This document shows positions 33,585-42,317 of a DNA stretch of 63,994 nucleotides, in pieces. Position 1 is the first letter of the stretch, and every line of letters begins with the position of its first letter. The notes under the pieces are model-generated. The model was not told the origin of the DNA and made no database searches. It saw nothing but the letters and a program-made list of their open reading frames with translations. Made by a program: the position numbers and the translations under genes. Source of the DNA: CAZFIM01 sp964519615 (GTDB lineage Bacteria; Chloroflexota; Dehalococcoidia; GIF9; UBA5629); assembly GCA_964519615.1 (NCBI GenBank), contig CAZFIM010000005.1, positions 1 to 63,994 of the forward strand, in the 5' to 3' direction.

Positions 33585-35672
33585 TTAAACCTTTATCGCC
33601 GTTCTCAATCCTGTTCCTATGGCATCGGCTATAAGGGCAGGTTGCTGGCAATCACCGATTGCGTATACCTCCGAGACTTTTTTCTTCAGCCTTTCCAGAA
33701 GCTCAATGTTCGGTGTCAGCGGAAGAGCGGTGACAATGGTATCCGCCTCAATAGTTTGCTTTATACCATCACTATTGATAATGGTCAGGCCTTTTTTATT
33801 GATTTCCACATACTCTCTAACCCCGCTGATAAGAGTAACCCCCTTTTCTTTAAACCAGATCATCAGGTGGGAGCGGTAGACCTCCACCATACCATCACCC
33901 ATACGTTCGTCCTTTTCTACTATGGTAACCTTTCTCCCCCGTTTGGCAAGGAATTCGCCTAATTCACATCCTTGCAGGGCGCCTCCGATTATTATCACTC
34001 TTTTCCCCAGCGGCATGTAGAATCTGGATAATCGCCTCAACATATACGGGCTGAAGAATCGGGAGAAGAATTTCAGCTTTTTATGCAGCTCGCCGCCGCT
34101 CATCACATTAGGTCTATCTATGCCGGGAATATTTGGTACGGTCGGCAGTCCTCCTATTGCCAGGAAAACCACATCAGGTTTAACCTCATCCACAATGGAG
34201 AGGTCTGCTGCGCTGCCGAGTTTGATTTTCACACCCAGCTTTTTTAGCTGTCCTTGCAGGTAACTGGTAATAAGGGGCACATCTTCAGGGTGGGGTCCCT
34301 TCACCATTGCTGCCAGAGATAGCATTCCGCCCAGCTTATTCTCCTTTTCATACAACGTCACATCATGTCCTCGCAAAGCAGAGACCCTTGCTGCTTCCAT
34401 ACCTGCCGGCCCGCCGCCTATAACCAGCACCTTTTTAAGTTTATGGGCTTTCTCTATAGTATTATACGGTGTGCCCAGCAGTGCATTGACGCGGCAACGC
34501 CCGCTTCTGAGACAGTTGATGCAGGCTGTGCAGGGGGCGATATCGTCATAGCGGCTTTGGGCAAGCTTGTTGACATAGTCGGGGTCTGCCAGAAGACGTC
34601 TGGTCATAGCGATAAAATCCACCAGCCCTTCCCTGAGGTACTTTTCTCCCAGGTCGGCATCCAGCCTTCCTACCACCGTCACAGGAATGGAAACGCATTT
34701 CTTGATACCTGCTGCCAGAATAATATTTGCTGCTGCTCCCTTGAGCTTTCCGTAATACTCAGGCGGCAAGTTTGGCAGCGCTTCCGGGTAAAAAAGGGTA
34801 TCAGGTAGAAATGCGCCGAGATGTCTTCCTATCCAGTGGCTGCGTATTTGAATCATATCCAGACCGGCTTTTTCCAGCTGTTGGGCAATTCCCCGGCTGT
34901 CTTCATGAGTCAGGCAAATGCTATTGGAAATGCCTGCCATCTGCCCGATCTCCATGCCGTTGATGATGGCGGAAACTGCAAAGTCGCTGCCGTTGCGCCT
35001 TTTAATCTCCTGTATCACCTGTACCAGCAGCCGCGCCCGGTTCTCCACACTGCCGCCGTAAATGTCTTCTCTCTTATTCCAGAAGGGCGAGAAAAAGTGG
35101 TTAAAAAGGTGGCTGCTGGCTGCGTTTATATCCACGCCTTCAAAACCAGCTTTTTTAGCTCTCTCTGCGGCACTTGCGAACTTATTAATTATTTCCTCTA
35201 TTTCAGGGATTGTGAGCGCTCTGGGCGGCTCATTGTGAAAATCGTTTTCTATCTTCCACCATGTGGGTGAAGACCCCACAGGAGGGCCCTCAAACATAGG
35301 TTTAGGTTCCACAGGCAGGAATGTCTGCCAGGGTCCGTCATGATTCATGCCCATGAAGGTGGGGCAATTGTGTTTGTGGATGACATCGACCAGCTCCTTC
35401 ATACCGCCGGTAAATTTATCGTCATCCATTCGGTAACGTGCCCTGCGGCGTGTGCCCCAGGGGTAGTCGATCACGGGCGCTTCCACTACGATAAGTCCGA
35501 CCCCGCCCCGGGCCATGTGCTCATAGCAGGCTTTCACCTCCTCCCGCATATGCACATCATCCCCATGCCACAGGAACATGCCCGCCCCTGATTTGATAAT
35601 GCGGTTTCGTGTCCGCACCGATCCTATGCAGCCCGGTTCCAATAATTTCTGATATTTACTGGTAGCGGTCAT
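33585..35672 (-). CDS. NADH:flavin oxidoreductase/enoate reductase, FadH-like (Fe-S flavoprotein 1)
   Basis: A 695-residue three-part protein: an old-yellow-enzyme TIM barrel (about 1-370) binding FMN, a 4Fe-4S site (Cys381, Cys384, Cys387, Cys393), and FAD and NAD(P) Rossmann domains (VIGGGPAGMEAARV near 417 and IIIGGALQGCELGEFLA near 555). This is the 2,4-dienoyl-CoA reductase, 2-enoate reductase and BaiCD/BaiH architecture, reducing C=C bonds conjugated to a carbonyl. It lies upstream of the tandem cyclase, 52 bases apart. A paralog is at 39248. Confidence 0.93.
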   Translation of the reverse strand: MTATSKYQKLLEPGCIGSVRTRNRIIKSGAGMFLWHGDDVHMREEVKACYEHMARGGVGLIVVEAPVIDYPWGTRRRARYRMDDDKFTGGMKELVDVIHKHNCPTFMGMNHDGPWQTFLPVEPKPMFEGPPVGSSPTWWKIENDFHNEPPRALTIPEIEEIINKFASAAERAKKAGFEGVDINAASSHLFNHFFSPFWNKREDIYGGSVENRARLLVQVIQEIKRRNGSDFAVSAIINGMEIGQMAGISNSICLTHEDSRGIAQQLEKAGLDMIQIRSHWIGRHLGAFLPDTLFYPEALPNLPPEYYGKLKGAAANIILAAGIKKCVSIPVTVVGRLDADLGEKYLREGLVDFIAMTRRLLADPDYVNKLAQSRYDDIAPCTACINCLRSGRCRVNALLGTPYNTIEKAHKLKKVLVIGGGPAGMEAARVSALRGHDVTLYEKENKLGGMLSLAAMVKGPHPEDVPLITSYLQGQLKKLGVKIKLGSAADLSIVDEVKPDVVFLAIGGLPTVPNIPGIDRPNVMSGGELHKKLKFFSRFFSPYMLRRLSRFYMPLGKRVIIIGGALQGCELGEFLAKRGRKVTIVEKDERMGDGMVEVYRSHLMIWFKEKGVTLISGVREYVEINKKGLTIINSDGIKQTIEADTIVTALPLTPNIELLERLKKKVSEVYAIGDCQQPALIADAIGTGLRTAIKV

Positions 35673-35876
35673 CTATTCCTTCTCCTTATCCGTTATTATC
35701 GAAGGCGGCTGAACAGCCCCTCGTAATTTCGTACTTCATGAGACTGCTTAAACAGCCGTAAGAAGCTTAAAAATATCCAACGGCAACATATAGCAACTAT
35801 AGTGCTGAATTCAGGGTACAACTCTCCGTCATTACACCAGCAATAAGACCATCAGTTTACATTTTAGTAATGAGTA

Positions 35877-35905
35877 TTGCAGCGTATTTTCAATAAATGT
35901 ATAAT
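35877..35905 (+). promoter_or_regulatory. Candidate promoter of TRAP system 2
   Basis: TTGCAG (35877-35882), 17 bases, TATAAT (35900-35905), on the plus strand. The -35 is weak, the -10 perfect. The -10 lies inside a 26-bp palindrome, which also presents a TATAAT to the minus strand, towards the flavin reductase gene. Confidence 0.5.
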
Positions 35906-35918
35906 ATTATACATTTAT
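35893..35918. promoter_or_regulatory. Perfect 26-bp palindrome in divergent promoter region
   Basis: Bases 35893-35918 read identically on both strands (centre at 35905/35906, half-site ATAAATGTATAAT). It lies between the divergent flavin reductase/cyclase operon and TRAP system 2, over a -10 box, and is a strong operator candidate. No regulator gene is adjacent. Confidence 0.6.
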
Positions 35919-35983
35919 ATACTGTTCACCGTAAACTCCCGTTTATAAATTGCTACATTGCCTGTTTTGGCGGTTATAAAAAC

Positions 35984-36004
35984 AGTTCTGTTTGTTACAG
36001 AACT
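35984..36004. promoter_or_regulatory. 8-bp inverted repeat, second candidate operator or leader hairpin
   Basis: AGTTCTGT (35984-35991) and ACAGAACT (35997-36004) separated by five bases, in the leader of the TRAP 2 operon. Apart from this and the promoter elements, 35673-36141 shows no recognised gene. Confidence 0.4.
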
Positions 36005-36141
36005 AATATTCTAACAGTGAACCGAATAAGAAAATATCGCCCAGCCTGAGGAAGAAAGGAGGTTATTAACACAAAAGCGTATTTAATTCCTGTATTCATA
36101 GCAACCCTGCCACTATTATTGAAACTAACGGAGGATTGACC

Positions 36142-37227
36142 ATGAAAAAAAGAAGCTTATTAATTGTCACTATCTGTCTGGTTTTGCTGGTGACGCTGTG
36201 CTTGTCCGCATGTGCCAAGACCACGGAGCCGGCATCTCCGACGCCGTCCACACCTTCCCCTGCTCCTCAACCTTCCGCACAGATGTATGAGTGGAAACTT
36301 CAGCCGTATTTGCCTGAAACAGATCCCAGCGTCAGCAAAAATGTCGACCATCTGATTGAAATGATAAACGCCAATACCGATGGGCGCGTTAAAATATCCA
36401 AGTTCCCGGCTGGGGCTATCTGTCCAGGTGGTGAAGTACTCAGTGCTGTTGCCACAGGCACACTCGATATGTCGGTGAGTATCGGAGGCTACAATGCCGG
36501 AGCTATCCCGGCGGCAGCGGTTGAGGATGGGCTGCCTCTACAGTGGACAAGCTTAAGGCAGATGACCGAAGTATTGTGGGATTACGGAATGGAAGAGCTT
36601 ATGCGCCCCGAATATGCCAAACAGGGCGTATATTTAATCGGTTTGTATGAGAGCGGTGGTACCGGAGCGCAGATATTTACAACCAAACAAGTTACATCTA
36701 TCGATCAATTGAAGGGAAAGAAAATCAGAACGTGGGGCAAATATCTGACTCTCGTGGAAAAATTAGGTGCATCACCAGTTTCGATGCCGCTTCCTGAAGT
36801 TTATTCCGCACTGCAAATGGGCGCTCTTGACGGGGTTCTCATCGTAACCGCAGTAATAGATTCAAACAAATTCTACGAGGTGGTCCCATTCGGACTCCTC
36901 CCGCAATTCAGCTGGGGAGCAACTCACAGCGCCTTTATCAATGATAAAAAATGGCAGGAGCTGCCTGCTGATCTGAAGACCGTTGTCGGGTTGACCTTTA
37001 ACGATTGGAAAAATTGGAATGCAAGGTACTACAATCCGCGCTTCAATTATGTTACAGTGGAAGCAGTGGAAAAAATGGGTATAAAAATGACAACATTGTC
37101 CGCTGCCGATATAGAGAAAGCAAAGAAAGCTGCCTATGAAATATGGGACGAAGAGGCAGCGAAAGACCCGGTTTCAGCTAAAGCAATCGATATAGTCAGA
37201 CAACGTCTGAAGGATGTTCCTGAATAA
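36142..37227 (+). CDS. dctP: TRAP transporter solute-binding lipoprotein DctP, system 2
   Basis: A 361-residue binding protein. The signal ends in LCLSAC with Cys24 lipidated, followed by a Thr/Pro/Ser linker. DctP family phrases: DQLKGKKIRTWG and LPEVYSALQMGALDGVLI. The ATG at 36142 has GGAGG seven bases before it; the track-extended TTG at 36136 is too close. It delivers an unknown carboxylate to DctQM. Flanking enoate reductases suggest an unsaturated or cyclic acid (inference). Confidence 0.93.
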   Translation: MKKRSLLIVTICLVLLVTLCLSACAKTTEPASPTPSTPSPAPQPSAQMYEWKLQPYLPETDPSVSKNVDHLIEMINANTDGRVKISKFPAGAICPGGEVLSAVATGTLDMSVSIGGYNAGAIPAAAVEDGLPLQWTSLRQMTEVLWDYGMEELMRPEYAKQGVYLIGLYESGGTGAQIFTTKQVTSIDQLKGKKIRTWGKYLTLVEKLGASPVSMPLPEVYSALQMGALDGVLIVTAVIDSNKFYEVVPFGLLPQFSWGATHSAFINDKKWQELPADLKTVVGLTFNDWKNWNARYYNPRFNYVTVEAVEKMGIKMTTLSAADIEKAKKAAYEIWDEEAAKDPVSAKAIDIVRQRLKDVPE

Positions 37228-37235
37228 CACTTTGA

Positions 37236-37267
37236 GGGGGGCCTGCTGTAAGCGGGCTCCCCTTTTT
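37236..37267 (+). terminator. Terminator-like hairpin between dctP and dctQ, system 2
   Basis: GGGGGGCC (37236-37243) pairs with GGCTCCCC (37255-37262), one G-U pair, followed by TTTTT. It follows the dctP stop by nine bases, and should make permease expression lower than that of the binding protein. Confidence 0.75.
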
Positions 37268-37305
37268 ACATTGACGCAGCGCGGCTTTTAAGGAACTCCC
37301 CGAAT

Positions 37306-37818
37306 ATGAAAGCAGTAAGCCGGATAATAAAAATAATCGAACTCATAAGCGAGACAACAGGGAAGCTTGCAAGTTTCCTGATCCTTGCCTCCATCTTTAC
37401 GGTGCTCTATGAAGTGTTTATGCGCTATGTATTGAGCATGTCTCAATCATGGACATTTGAGATGAGTACATTTCTATTCGGCATCAGCTTTGTCCTGGCC
37501 GGAGCGTACGCGCTAAAGCAGGGTTCACACGTCACCATAGATATAATATCTATGAGATTATCCCCACGCACGAAAGCATTATTAGACGTGATCACCAGTA
37601 TATTATTTTTTGCTTTTATCATTGTGCTTATTTGGAAGGGCTGGGAATTTGCCTGGAGAGCATTGATGCTGGGCGAACGTACCGACAGCGCCTGGGCGCC
37701 GCTGCGCTGGCCGGTTAAGATCGTTATTCCCATAGGCGCATTTCTTATGCTTTTACAGGGAATAGTCAAGCTTGTCAGGGATATTCTTATCTTGGCACGG
37801 AAGAAGGAGCTTAACTGA
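37306..37818 (+). CDS. dctQ: TRAP transporter small permease DctQ, system 2
   Basis: A 170-residue protein with four hydrophobic segments, VLYEVFMRYVL and the DctQ phrase SHVTIDIISMRLSP. Its stop TGA overlaps the ATG of dctM (TGATG), so the two are translationally coupled. Confidence 0.92.
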   Translation: MKAVSRIIKIIELISETTGKLASFLILASIFTVLYEVFMRYVLSMSQSWTFEMSTFLFGISFVLAGAYALKQGSHVTIDIISMRLSPRTKALLDVITSILFFAFIIVLIWKGWEFAWRALMLGERTDSAWAPLRWPVKIVIPIGAFLMLLQGIVKLVRDILILARKKELN

Positions 37819-39131
37819 TGGATCCCGGATTGGCAACTTTAATTCTGTTTGTGGCCATGATAATTGCCCTGTTGACGGGTATACCGGTTGTTTTTGGGCT
37901 GGGTGGTGTAAGCGTGATACTTACCTACTTTATGCTTGGAGCACCGGGTCTGGGAATGGCGGTAAGCGCCATATTCGGGGTAATGAATAACTTTGGCTTT
38001 CTGGCTGTTCCCCTCTTTGTTTTTATGGCAGCCATGCTTGAACGCTCCGGAGTTGCTGACGATTTGTATGAAACCATGCATAAGTGGTTCGGTGCAGTAC
38101 CGGGAGGGTTGGCTATCGGTACCATTATCATCTGCACTATATTCGCCGCTATGTCAGGCGTCAGCGCGGCAGGCATCGTTACCATGGGCGTCATCGCTTT
38201 ACCGGCAATGCGCAAGCGCAAATATGATAAGTATATTTCCATCGGTTGTGTTGCGGCCGGCGGGGGGCTGGGTCAGTTAATACCGCCGAGCAGTCTTATG
38301 ATAGTTTGGGCCTTGCAGGCATCCGAATCGGTAGGGCGAATGTTCCTGGGAGGTATTATTCCGGGATTGATTCTGGCTTTACTTTACATCGCCTATATTT
38401 TTGTTAAATGTTTATTGCACCCGCAGACCGGGCCCAGGATACCCAGGGAAGAGAGGGCAAGCTGGAAAGAAAAACTGATTTCACTGAAAGCGGTTATTTT
38501 GCCGGTGTGTCTTATTATCGGTGTGCTCGGTTCTCTTTTCGGCGGAATAACCACTCCCACGGAAGCTGCAGCCATAGGTGCACTGGGCAGCATCATATGT
38601 GCCGCCATCTACCGCAGATTATCATGGGGCAATCTTAAAGAAGCGCTGTACGGCTCCATGAAAGTGGTAGCCTTCGTGTGCTGGATAGTAAGCGCCGGTA
38701 TGTTTTTCGGCAATCTATTTGCCGCTATCGGCGGTCAGACTTTTATTCTCAACAGCATTCAATCTCTGGGCGTCAACCGCTGGGTGATTTTGATCGGAAT
38801 ACAAATACTGTGGCTGTTTCTCGGCTGTCTGATGGATCCCTGGGCTATCATGATACTTTCGATACCTATATTTGTACCTCTCATGGAAACGCTCGGTTTC
38901 AGTACGCTCTGGTTCGGGGTGCTCTTTATTATCAATATGGAGCTTGGTTTTCTGACACCTCCATTCGGCCCAAATCTTTTTTACATGAAGGGCATCGTCC
39001 CAAAGGACATAAATATAGGAGATATCTACAGAGCGGTGGTGCCATTTATAGCACTTGAAGCGGTGGGGCTGGCATTGTGCATGATATTTCCGGAGACAAT
39101 CCTTTTCTTGCCCAGGTTACTGATGGGATAA
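37818..39131 (+). CDS. dctM: TRAP transporter large permease DctM, system 2
   Basis: A 437-residue membrane protein with about 12 hydrophobic segments. Family phrases: AVPLFVFMAAMLERSG, FAAMSGVSAAGIVTMGVIALP, LGQLIPPSSLMIVWAL, TPTEAAAIGALGS and LGFLTPPFGPNLFYMKG. It transports with DctP and DctQ of the same operon. It ends convergently with the Fe-S flavoprotein at 39248; no clear terminator in 39132-39247. Confidence 0.94.
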   Translation: MDPGLATLILFVAMIIALLTGIPVVFGLGGVSVILTYFMLGAPGLGMAVSAIFGVMNNFGFLAVPLFVFMAAMLERSGVADDLYETMHKWFGAVPGGLAIGTIIICTIFAAMSGVSAAGIVTMGVIALPAMRKRKYDKYISIGCVAAGGGLGQLIPPSSLMIVWALQASESVGRMFLGGIIPGLILALLYIAYIFVKCLLHPQTGPRIPREERASWKEKLISLKAVILPVCLIIGVLGSLFGGITTPTEAAAIGALGSIICAAIYRRLSWGNLKEALYGSMKVVAFVCWIVSAGMFFGNLFAAIGGQTFILNSIQSLGVNRWVILIGIQILWLFLGCLMDPWAIMILSIPIFVPLMETLGFSTLWFGVLFIINMELGFLTPPFGPNLFYMKGIVPKDINIGDIYRAVVPFIALEAVGLALCMIFPETILFLPRLLMG

Positions 39132-39247
39132 AATCCTTAACTGGGATAAAGCAGCAATGTATGGGAACTGTCTTTTATGACCATTTACATAAAGTTCAGA
39201 AAAGCAATAAAGTTCTCGAGGTCTTTACAAGGCTAATACGGTTCAAA

Positions 39248-41200
39248 TCAAATTTCTACAGCGACATTGAAACCTGAATGTACCGCCTCTTTGATGGTCC
39301 TGGCATCATGACAATCACCGATAACGTAGACATCAGCCGCGAGGTCCTTAAATAGATTTGCAGTTGATTTGCGCGGTTTGAAGCCCAGTGACAAAACAAC
39401 CGTATCCGCGGCGATGGTAGAGCGTTTCCACTTATTATCGATGATAACCACACCCTTTTCTGTAACTTCCTCTAACTTGCTTTCCATAAAGAATTGCACG
39501 CCGTAATCATCAAGTAAATAGGCAAGGCCTCGAGGCCATTCTGCTTCTAAAACTGTATAGTTCAGCATATCAACAATAGTCACCTTCTTACCGTCCTTAG
39601 CGAGCTCAAGAGCGGTCTCACTACCTGTAGATCCGCCTCCTATTATCACCACATTTTTACCGACTTTCACCTTGCTCTGATCGACATCTCCAACCCAGAC
39701 CACATTTGTTCTGTCTGCTCCCGGGAAATCGGGGATAATCGGTTCAGCTCCGGCTGCTACTATGATAACATCAGGCTTTTCAGCTTTTACTTTCGCTAGG
39801 GTGGCTTTGGTGTTAAGTTTAATGGCGACGGGGGACTTCTCCGTCTGGCGGATAAGCCACTCCTTATAACGTTTTAGATCATCTTTGATTTTTAAAGCCC
39901 CCGCCAGGATAAGATTCCCCCCCAGCTTGTCATTCTTTTCGTATAAGGTGACGTTATGCCCCCTTGTTGAGGCCGTAAGCGCTGCCTGCATGCCGGCGGG
40001 ACCGCCGCCGATAATAACGACCTTCTTTTTTTCTTTAGCCGGTCTGATTTCCGCATAATCGCTCTCCCTTCCCAGGATGGGATTTACGGCGCAGCGGATG
40101 GGATAGAAATTTCTGGTAAGCTTATTGCAGGTGAAGCAGCGGAGGCAGGGGCGTGCGTCAGCGGACATTCCGTACCTTGCCTTGTTTACAATTTCCGGGT
40201 CGGCAAGAATGGCCCGGACCATCGCTACCATATCTGCTTTGCCTGCGGAAATAATTCTCTCTGCTGATTCCATATCGCTGATGGAACCGACCGTGTTAAT
40301 GGGGACTCTAAGTGCTTTCTTCAACTTTGCCGCGCGGTGTACATTGTACTCATGAGGGAAATAGGTGGGCTGTATCATGTGTGGAACAACGCTGTTAGTT
40401 GTTAAAAGCCCTGCAGATACGTGGAGAAGATCTATTTTATCTTCTATCATCTTTACGAATTCAATTGTATCCTCTTCCTGCATCCCTCCGGGGACAAGTT
40501 CATTGGCACTGATCCGGTATTCGATAGCGATCTTGTTGCCAATTTTATTCCTGATGGCAGTCAGTACTTCAATAGGGAATCTGGCTCTATTGGCAAGACT
40601 CCCGCCGTAATTATCTATTCTCTTATTAGAATGCGGAGAAAGAAACTGTGACAGCAAATGCCCGTGAGCTCCGTGTATCAGCACCATCTGGAAGCCGGCC
40701 CGCCAGCACCTGTATACCGCATCAGCAAATTCTCCGATAACATCATCGATCATCTGCTGATCCATTTGGATTACGCGGAATACCGGCCTTCCCTGCCGCT
40801 TCGCCAGCGTCTCCTCAAGTTCGGAAGGGATGGGGGATGGTCCGATAGTTTCCCGGTTATTGAGAGTAAAGCGTCCGGAGTGCGCTATTTCTATGGAGAT
40901 TTTGGCATCATATCTGTGAACAGCTTCTGCAAGAACACTTAATCCGTTAATAACTTTATCGTCGCCTAGATTCAACTGAAACTGATGCCCCTGCGCGTAT
41001 ACGTTATCGATAGGAGATTCACCTATGGTGACGATAGCCGCACCGCCGCGAGCTATATTCTGATAGTACGCTACCATATCCTTTGTCACAAAACCGTCAT
41101 GGCTTGCCAGCATATGAGATGCGGGACCAAACTCGATCCTGTTCTTTACCTCGATATTCCCGAACTTAAATGGTGATAAAACGTGATCAAAGCTGCTCAT
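39248..41200 (-). CDS. NADH:flavin oxidoreductase/enoate reductase, FadH-like (Fe-S flavoprotein 2)
   Basis: A 650-residue paralog of 33585-35672 with the same three parts: OYE barrel with HGAHGHLLSQFLSP (176-189), 4Fe-4S cysteines 352, 355, 358 and 370, and FAD/NAD domains (IIGGGPAGMQAALT near 394, VVIIGGGSTGSETALELA near 511). Predicted NADH-dependent reduction of an activated C=C bond. Followed on the same strand (downstream of nothing) and preceded upstream by the lactonase-like gene at 41261, so the two may be cotranscribed (gap 60 bases). Confidence 0.93.
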   Translation of the reverse strand: MSSFDHVLSPFKFGNIEVKNRIEFGPASHMLASHDGFVTKDMVAYYQNIARGGAAIVTIGESPIDNVYAQGHQFQLNLGDDKVINGLSVLAEAVHRYDAKISIEIAHSGRFTLNNRETIGPSPIPSELEETLAKRQGRPVFRVIQMDQQMIDDVIGEFADAVYRCWRAGFQMVLIHGAHGHLLSQFLSPHSNKRIDNYGGSLANRARFPIEVLTAIRNKIGNKIAIEYRISANELVPGGMQEEDTIEFVKMIEDKIDLLHVSAGLLTTNSVVPHMIQPTYFPHEYNVHRAAKLKKALRVPINTVGSISDMESAERIISAGKADMVAMVRAILADPEIVNKARYGMSADARPCLRCFTCNKLTRNFYPIRCAVNPILGRESDYAEIRPAKEKKKVVIIGGGPAGMQAALTASTRGHNVTLYEKNDKLGGNLILAGALKIKDDLKRYKEWLIRQTEKSPVAIKLNTKATLAKVKAEKPDVIIVAAGAEPIIPDFPGADRTNVVWVGDVDQSKVKVGKNVVIIGGGSTGSETALELAKDGKKVTIVDMLNYTVLEAEWPRGLAYLLDDYGVQFFMESKLEEVTEKGVVIIDNKWKRSTIAADTVVLSLGFKPRKSTANLFKDLAADVYVIGDCHDARTIKEAVHSGFNVAVEI

Positions 41201-41260
41201 ATCTTTCTCCTTTATTCATTATGTGACGTCCGGCTCTGACTGTACATCACTATGGAGATA

Positions 41261-42037
41261 TTACTCATAATAACCCTGGTCAGACTTGATAAGGGTATTG
41301 AACTGAGCCAAATCATGTCCGCACCAGATATCAGCGTTGTATCGAGAAGATATTTGTTCAATAAGATCCAGGGTACGTTTATACCCCTCTGGATCCTGAA
41401 TAATGCCGGGCAGTCTCACCGGAGGACCCATATTTTCCCTGCAGTAGACGGCATCGGAGGTCAATATGATATTACCCGTTTTCGGCAATTCAATCAGCAG
41501 TCCCAGCAGACCGAACGCATGCCCTGACCCAAAACTCAACAGGCTGACGCCGTCAAGAAATGGAACGACACTGCCTTCCTGTCCGATCAATTTCCATTTC
41601 AAATTCAAATGAATCCACTCTTCAACATCTGCCCTGATATAAGGATGCTCCAGCCGGTTTAAAAAATAGAGCTTGGCAACATTGGTCAGTTCACCGTCAC
41701 TGACAAGGATTTCCGAATCTTTAAAATGCTCAAGCCCTCCCGCATGATCCAGATGAAGATGAGAACATACCACGTAACGGATATCTGCCGGACGCACACC
41801 CAGTTTGGCAAGGCGGTTAATTACTGTTGCTTCTTCCCGTATCGACCACGTTCGCGGCCAGTGCTCGGGCTTGTTCCAACCGGTATCATACAAAATCAAA
41901 CCTGAGGGATGGTCGATTAGAAATGTTTCAATCGGTATCGCTACAACATCGTTTGGGTCAACAGGCCGCCCGGTACTTATTAAGGCCTCTTTGGGCATAT
42001 CTGGAGCCACGCCGTTATCCATTACGTATAATTTCAT
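41261..42037 (-). CDS. MBL-fold metallohydrolase, N-acyl-homoserine-lactonase-like
   Basis: A 258-residue metallo-beta-lactamase-fold protein with the metal site HLHLDH (His93, His95, Asp97, His98), a later GSGHAFG and SDAVY, as in AiiA/AttM lactonases. Lactonase on a ring-opened or ring-closing pathway intermediate fits the neighbours better than quorum quenching (inference). It lies upstream of the Fe-S flavoprotein 2 gene on the same strand. Confidence 0.9.
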   Translation of the reverse strand: MKLYVMDNGVAPDMPKEALISTGRPVDPNDVVAIPIETFLIDHPSGLILYDTGWNKPEHWPRTWSIREEATVINRLAKLGVRPADIRYVVCSHLHLDHAGGLEHFKDSEILVSDGELTNVAKLYFLNRLEHPYIRADVEEWIHLNLKWKLIGQEGSVVPFLDGVSLLSFGSGHAFGLLGLLIELPKTGNIILTSDAVYCRENMGPPVRLPGIIQDPEGYKRTLDLIEQISSRYNADIWCGHDLAQFNTLIKSDQGYYE

Positions 42038-42239
42038 AATCTCATCCTTTGCTTGCTATACCACTGCGATCGTGTAATTCCTCATCTGCAGTGTATGCCC
42101 CGGCAGCACAGACATTCTAAAAGTATATTATTGTAAAGATTATATAATATAGGAGTAATTGCTACAACGCGAAAAAGAGCTTTAATTCATGAGCGATTCT
42201 CTACGCGATGGTTCAATAATAATCACAAACATAAAAGTA

Positions 42240-42268
42240 TTGACATTATAAAGTTATAATATTAAAAT
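42240..42268 (+). promoter_or_regulatory. Promoter of LIV importer 2
   Basis: TTGACA (42240-42245), 17 bases, TAAAAT (42263-42268), 50 bases before the binding-protein start codon. The spacer contains the imperfect palindrome TTATAAAGTTATAA. Confidence 0.7.
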
Positions 42269-42317
42269 TCTCTAGATTTCGCTTAAAAGCAAAAAATTAT
42301 TCTTTTGGAGGGAGTGC

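Noticed and set aside
41261..42037. Calling the MBL-fold protein a beta-lactamase or a quorum-quenching enzyme
   Set aside because: It has the lactonase-like metal motif, but the context is catabolic and nothing indicates antibiotic or signal hydrolysis.
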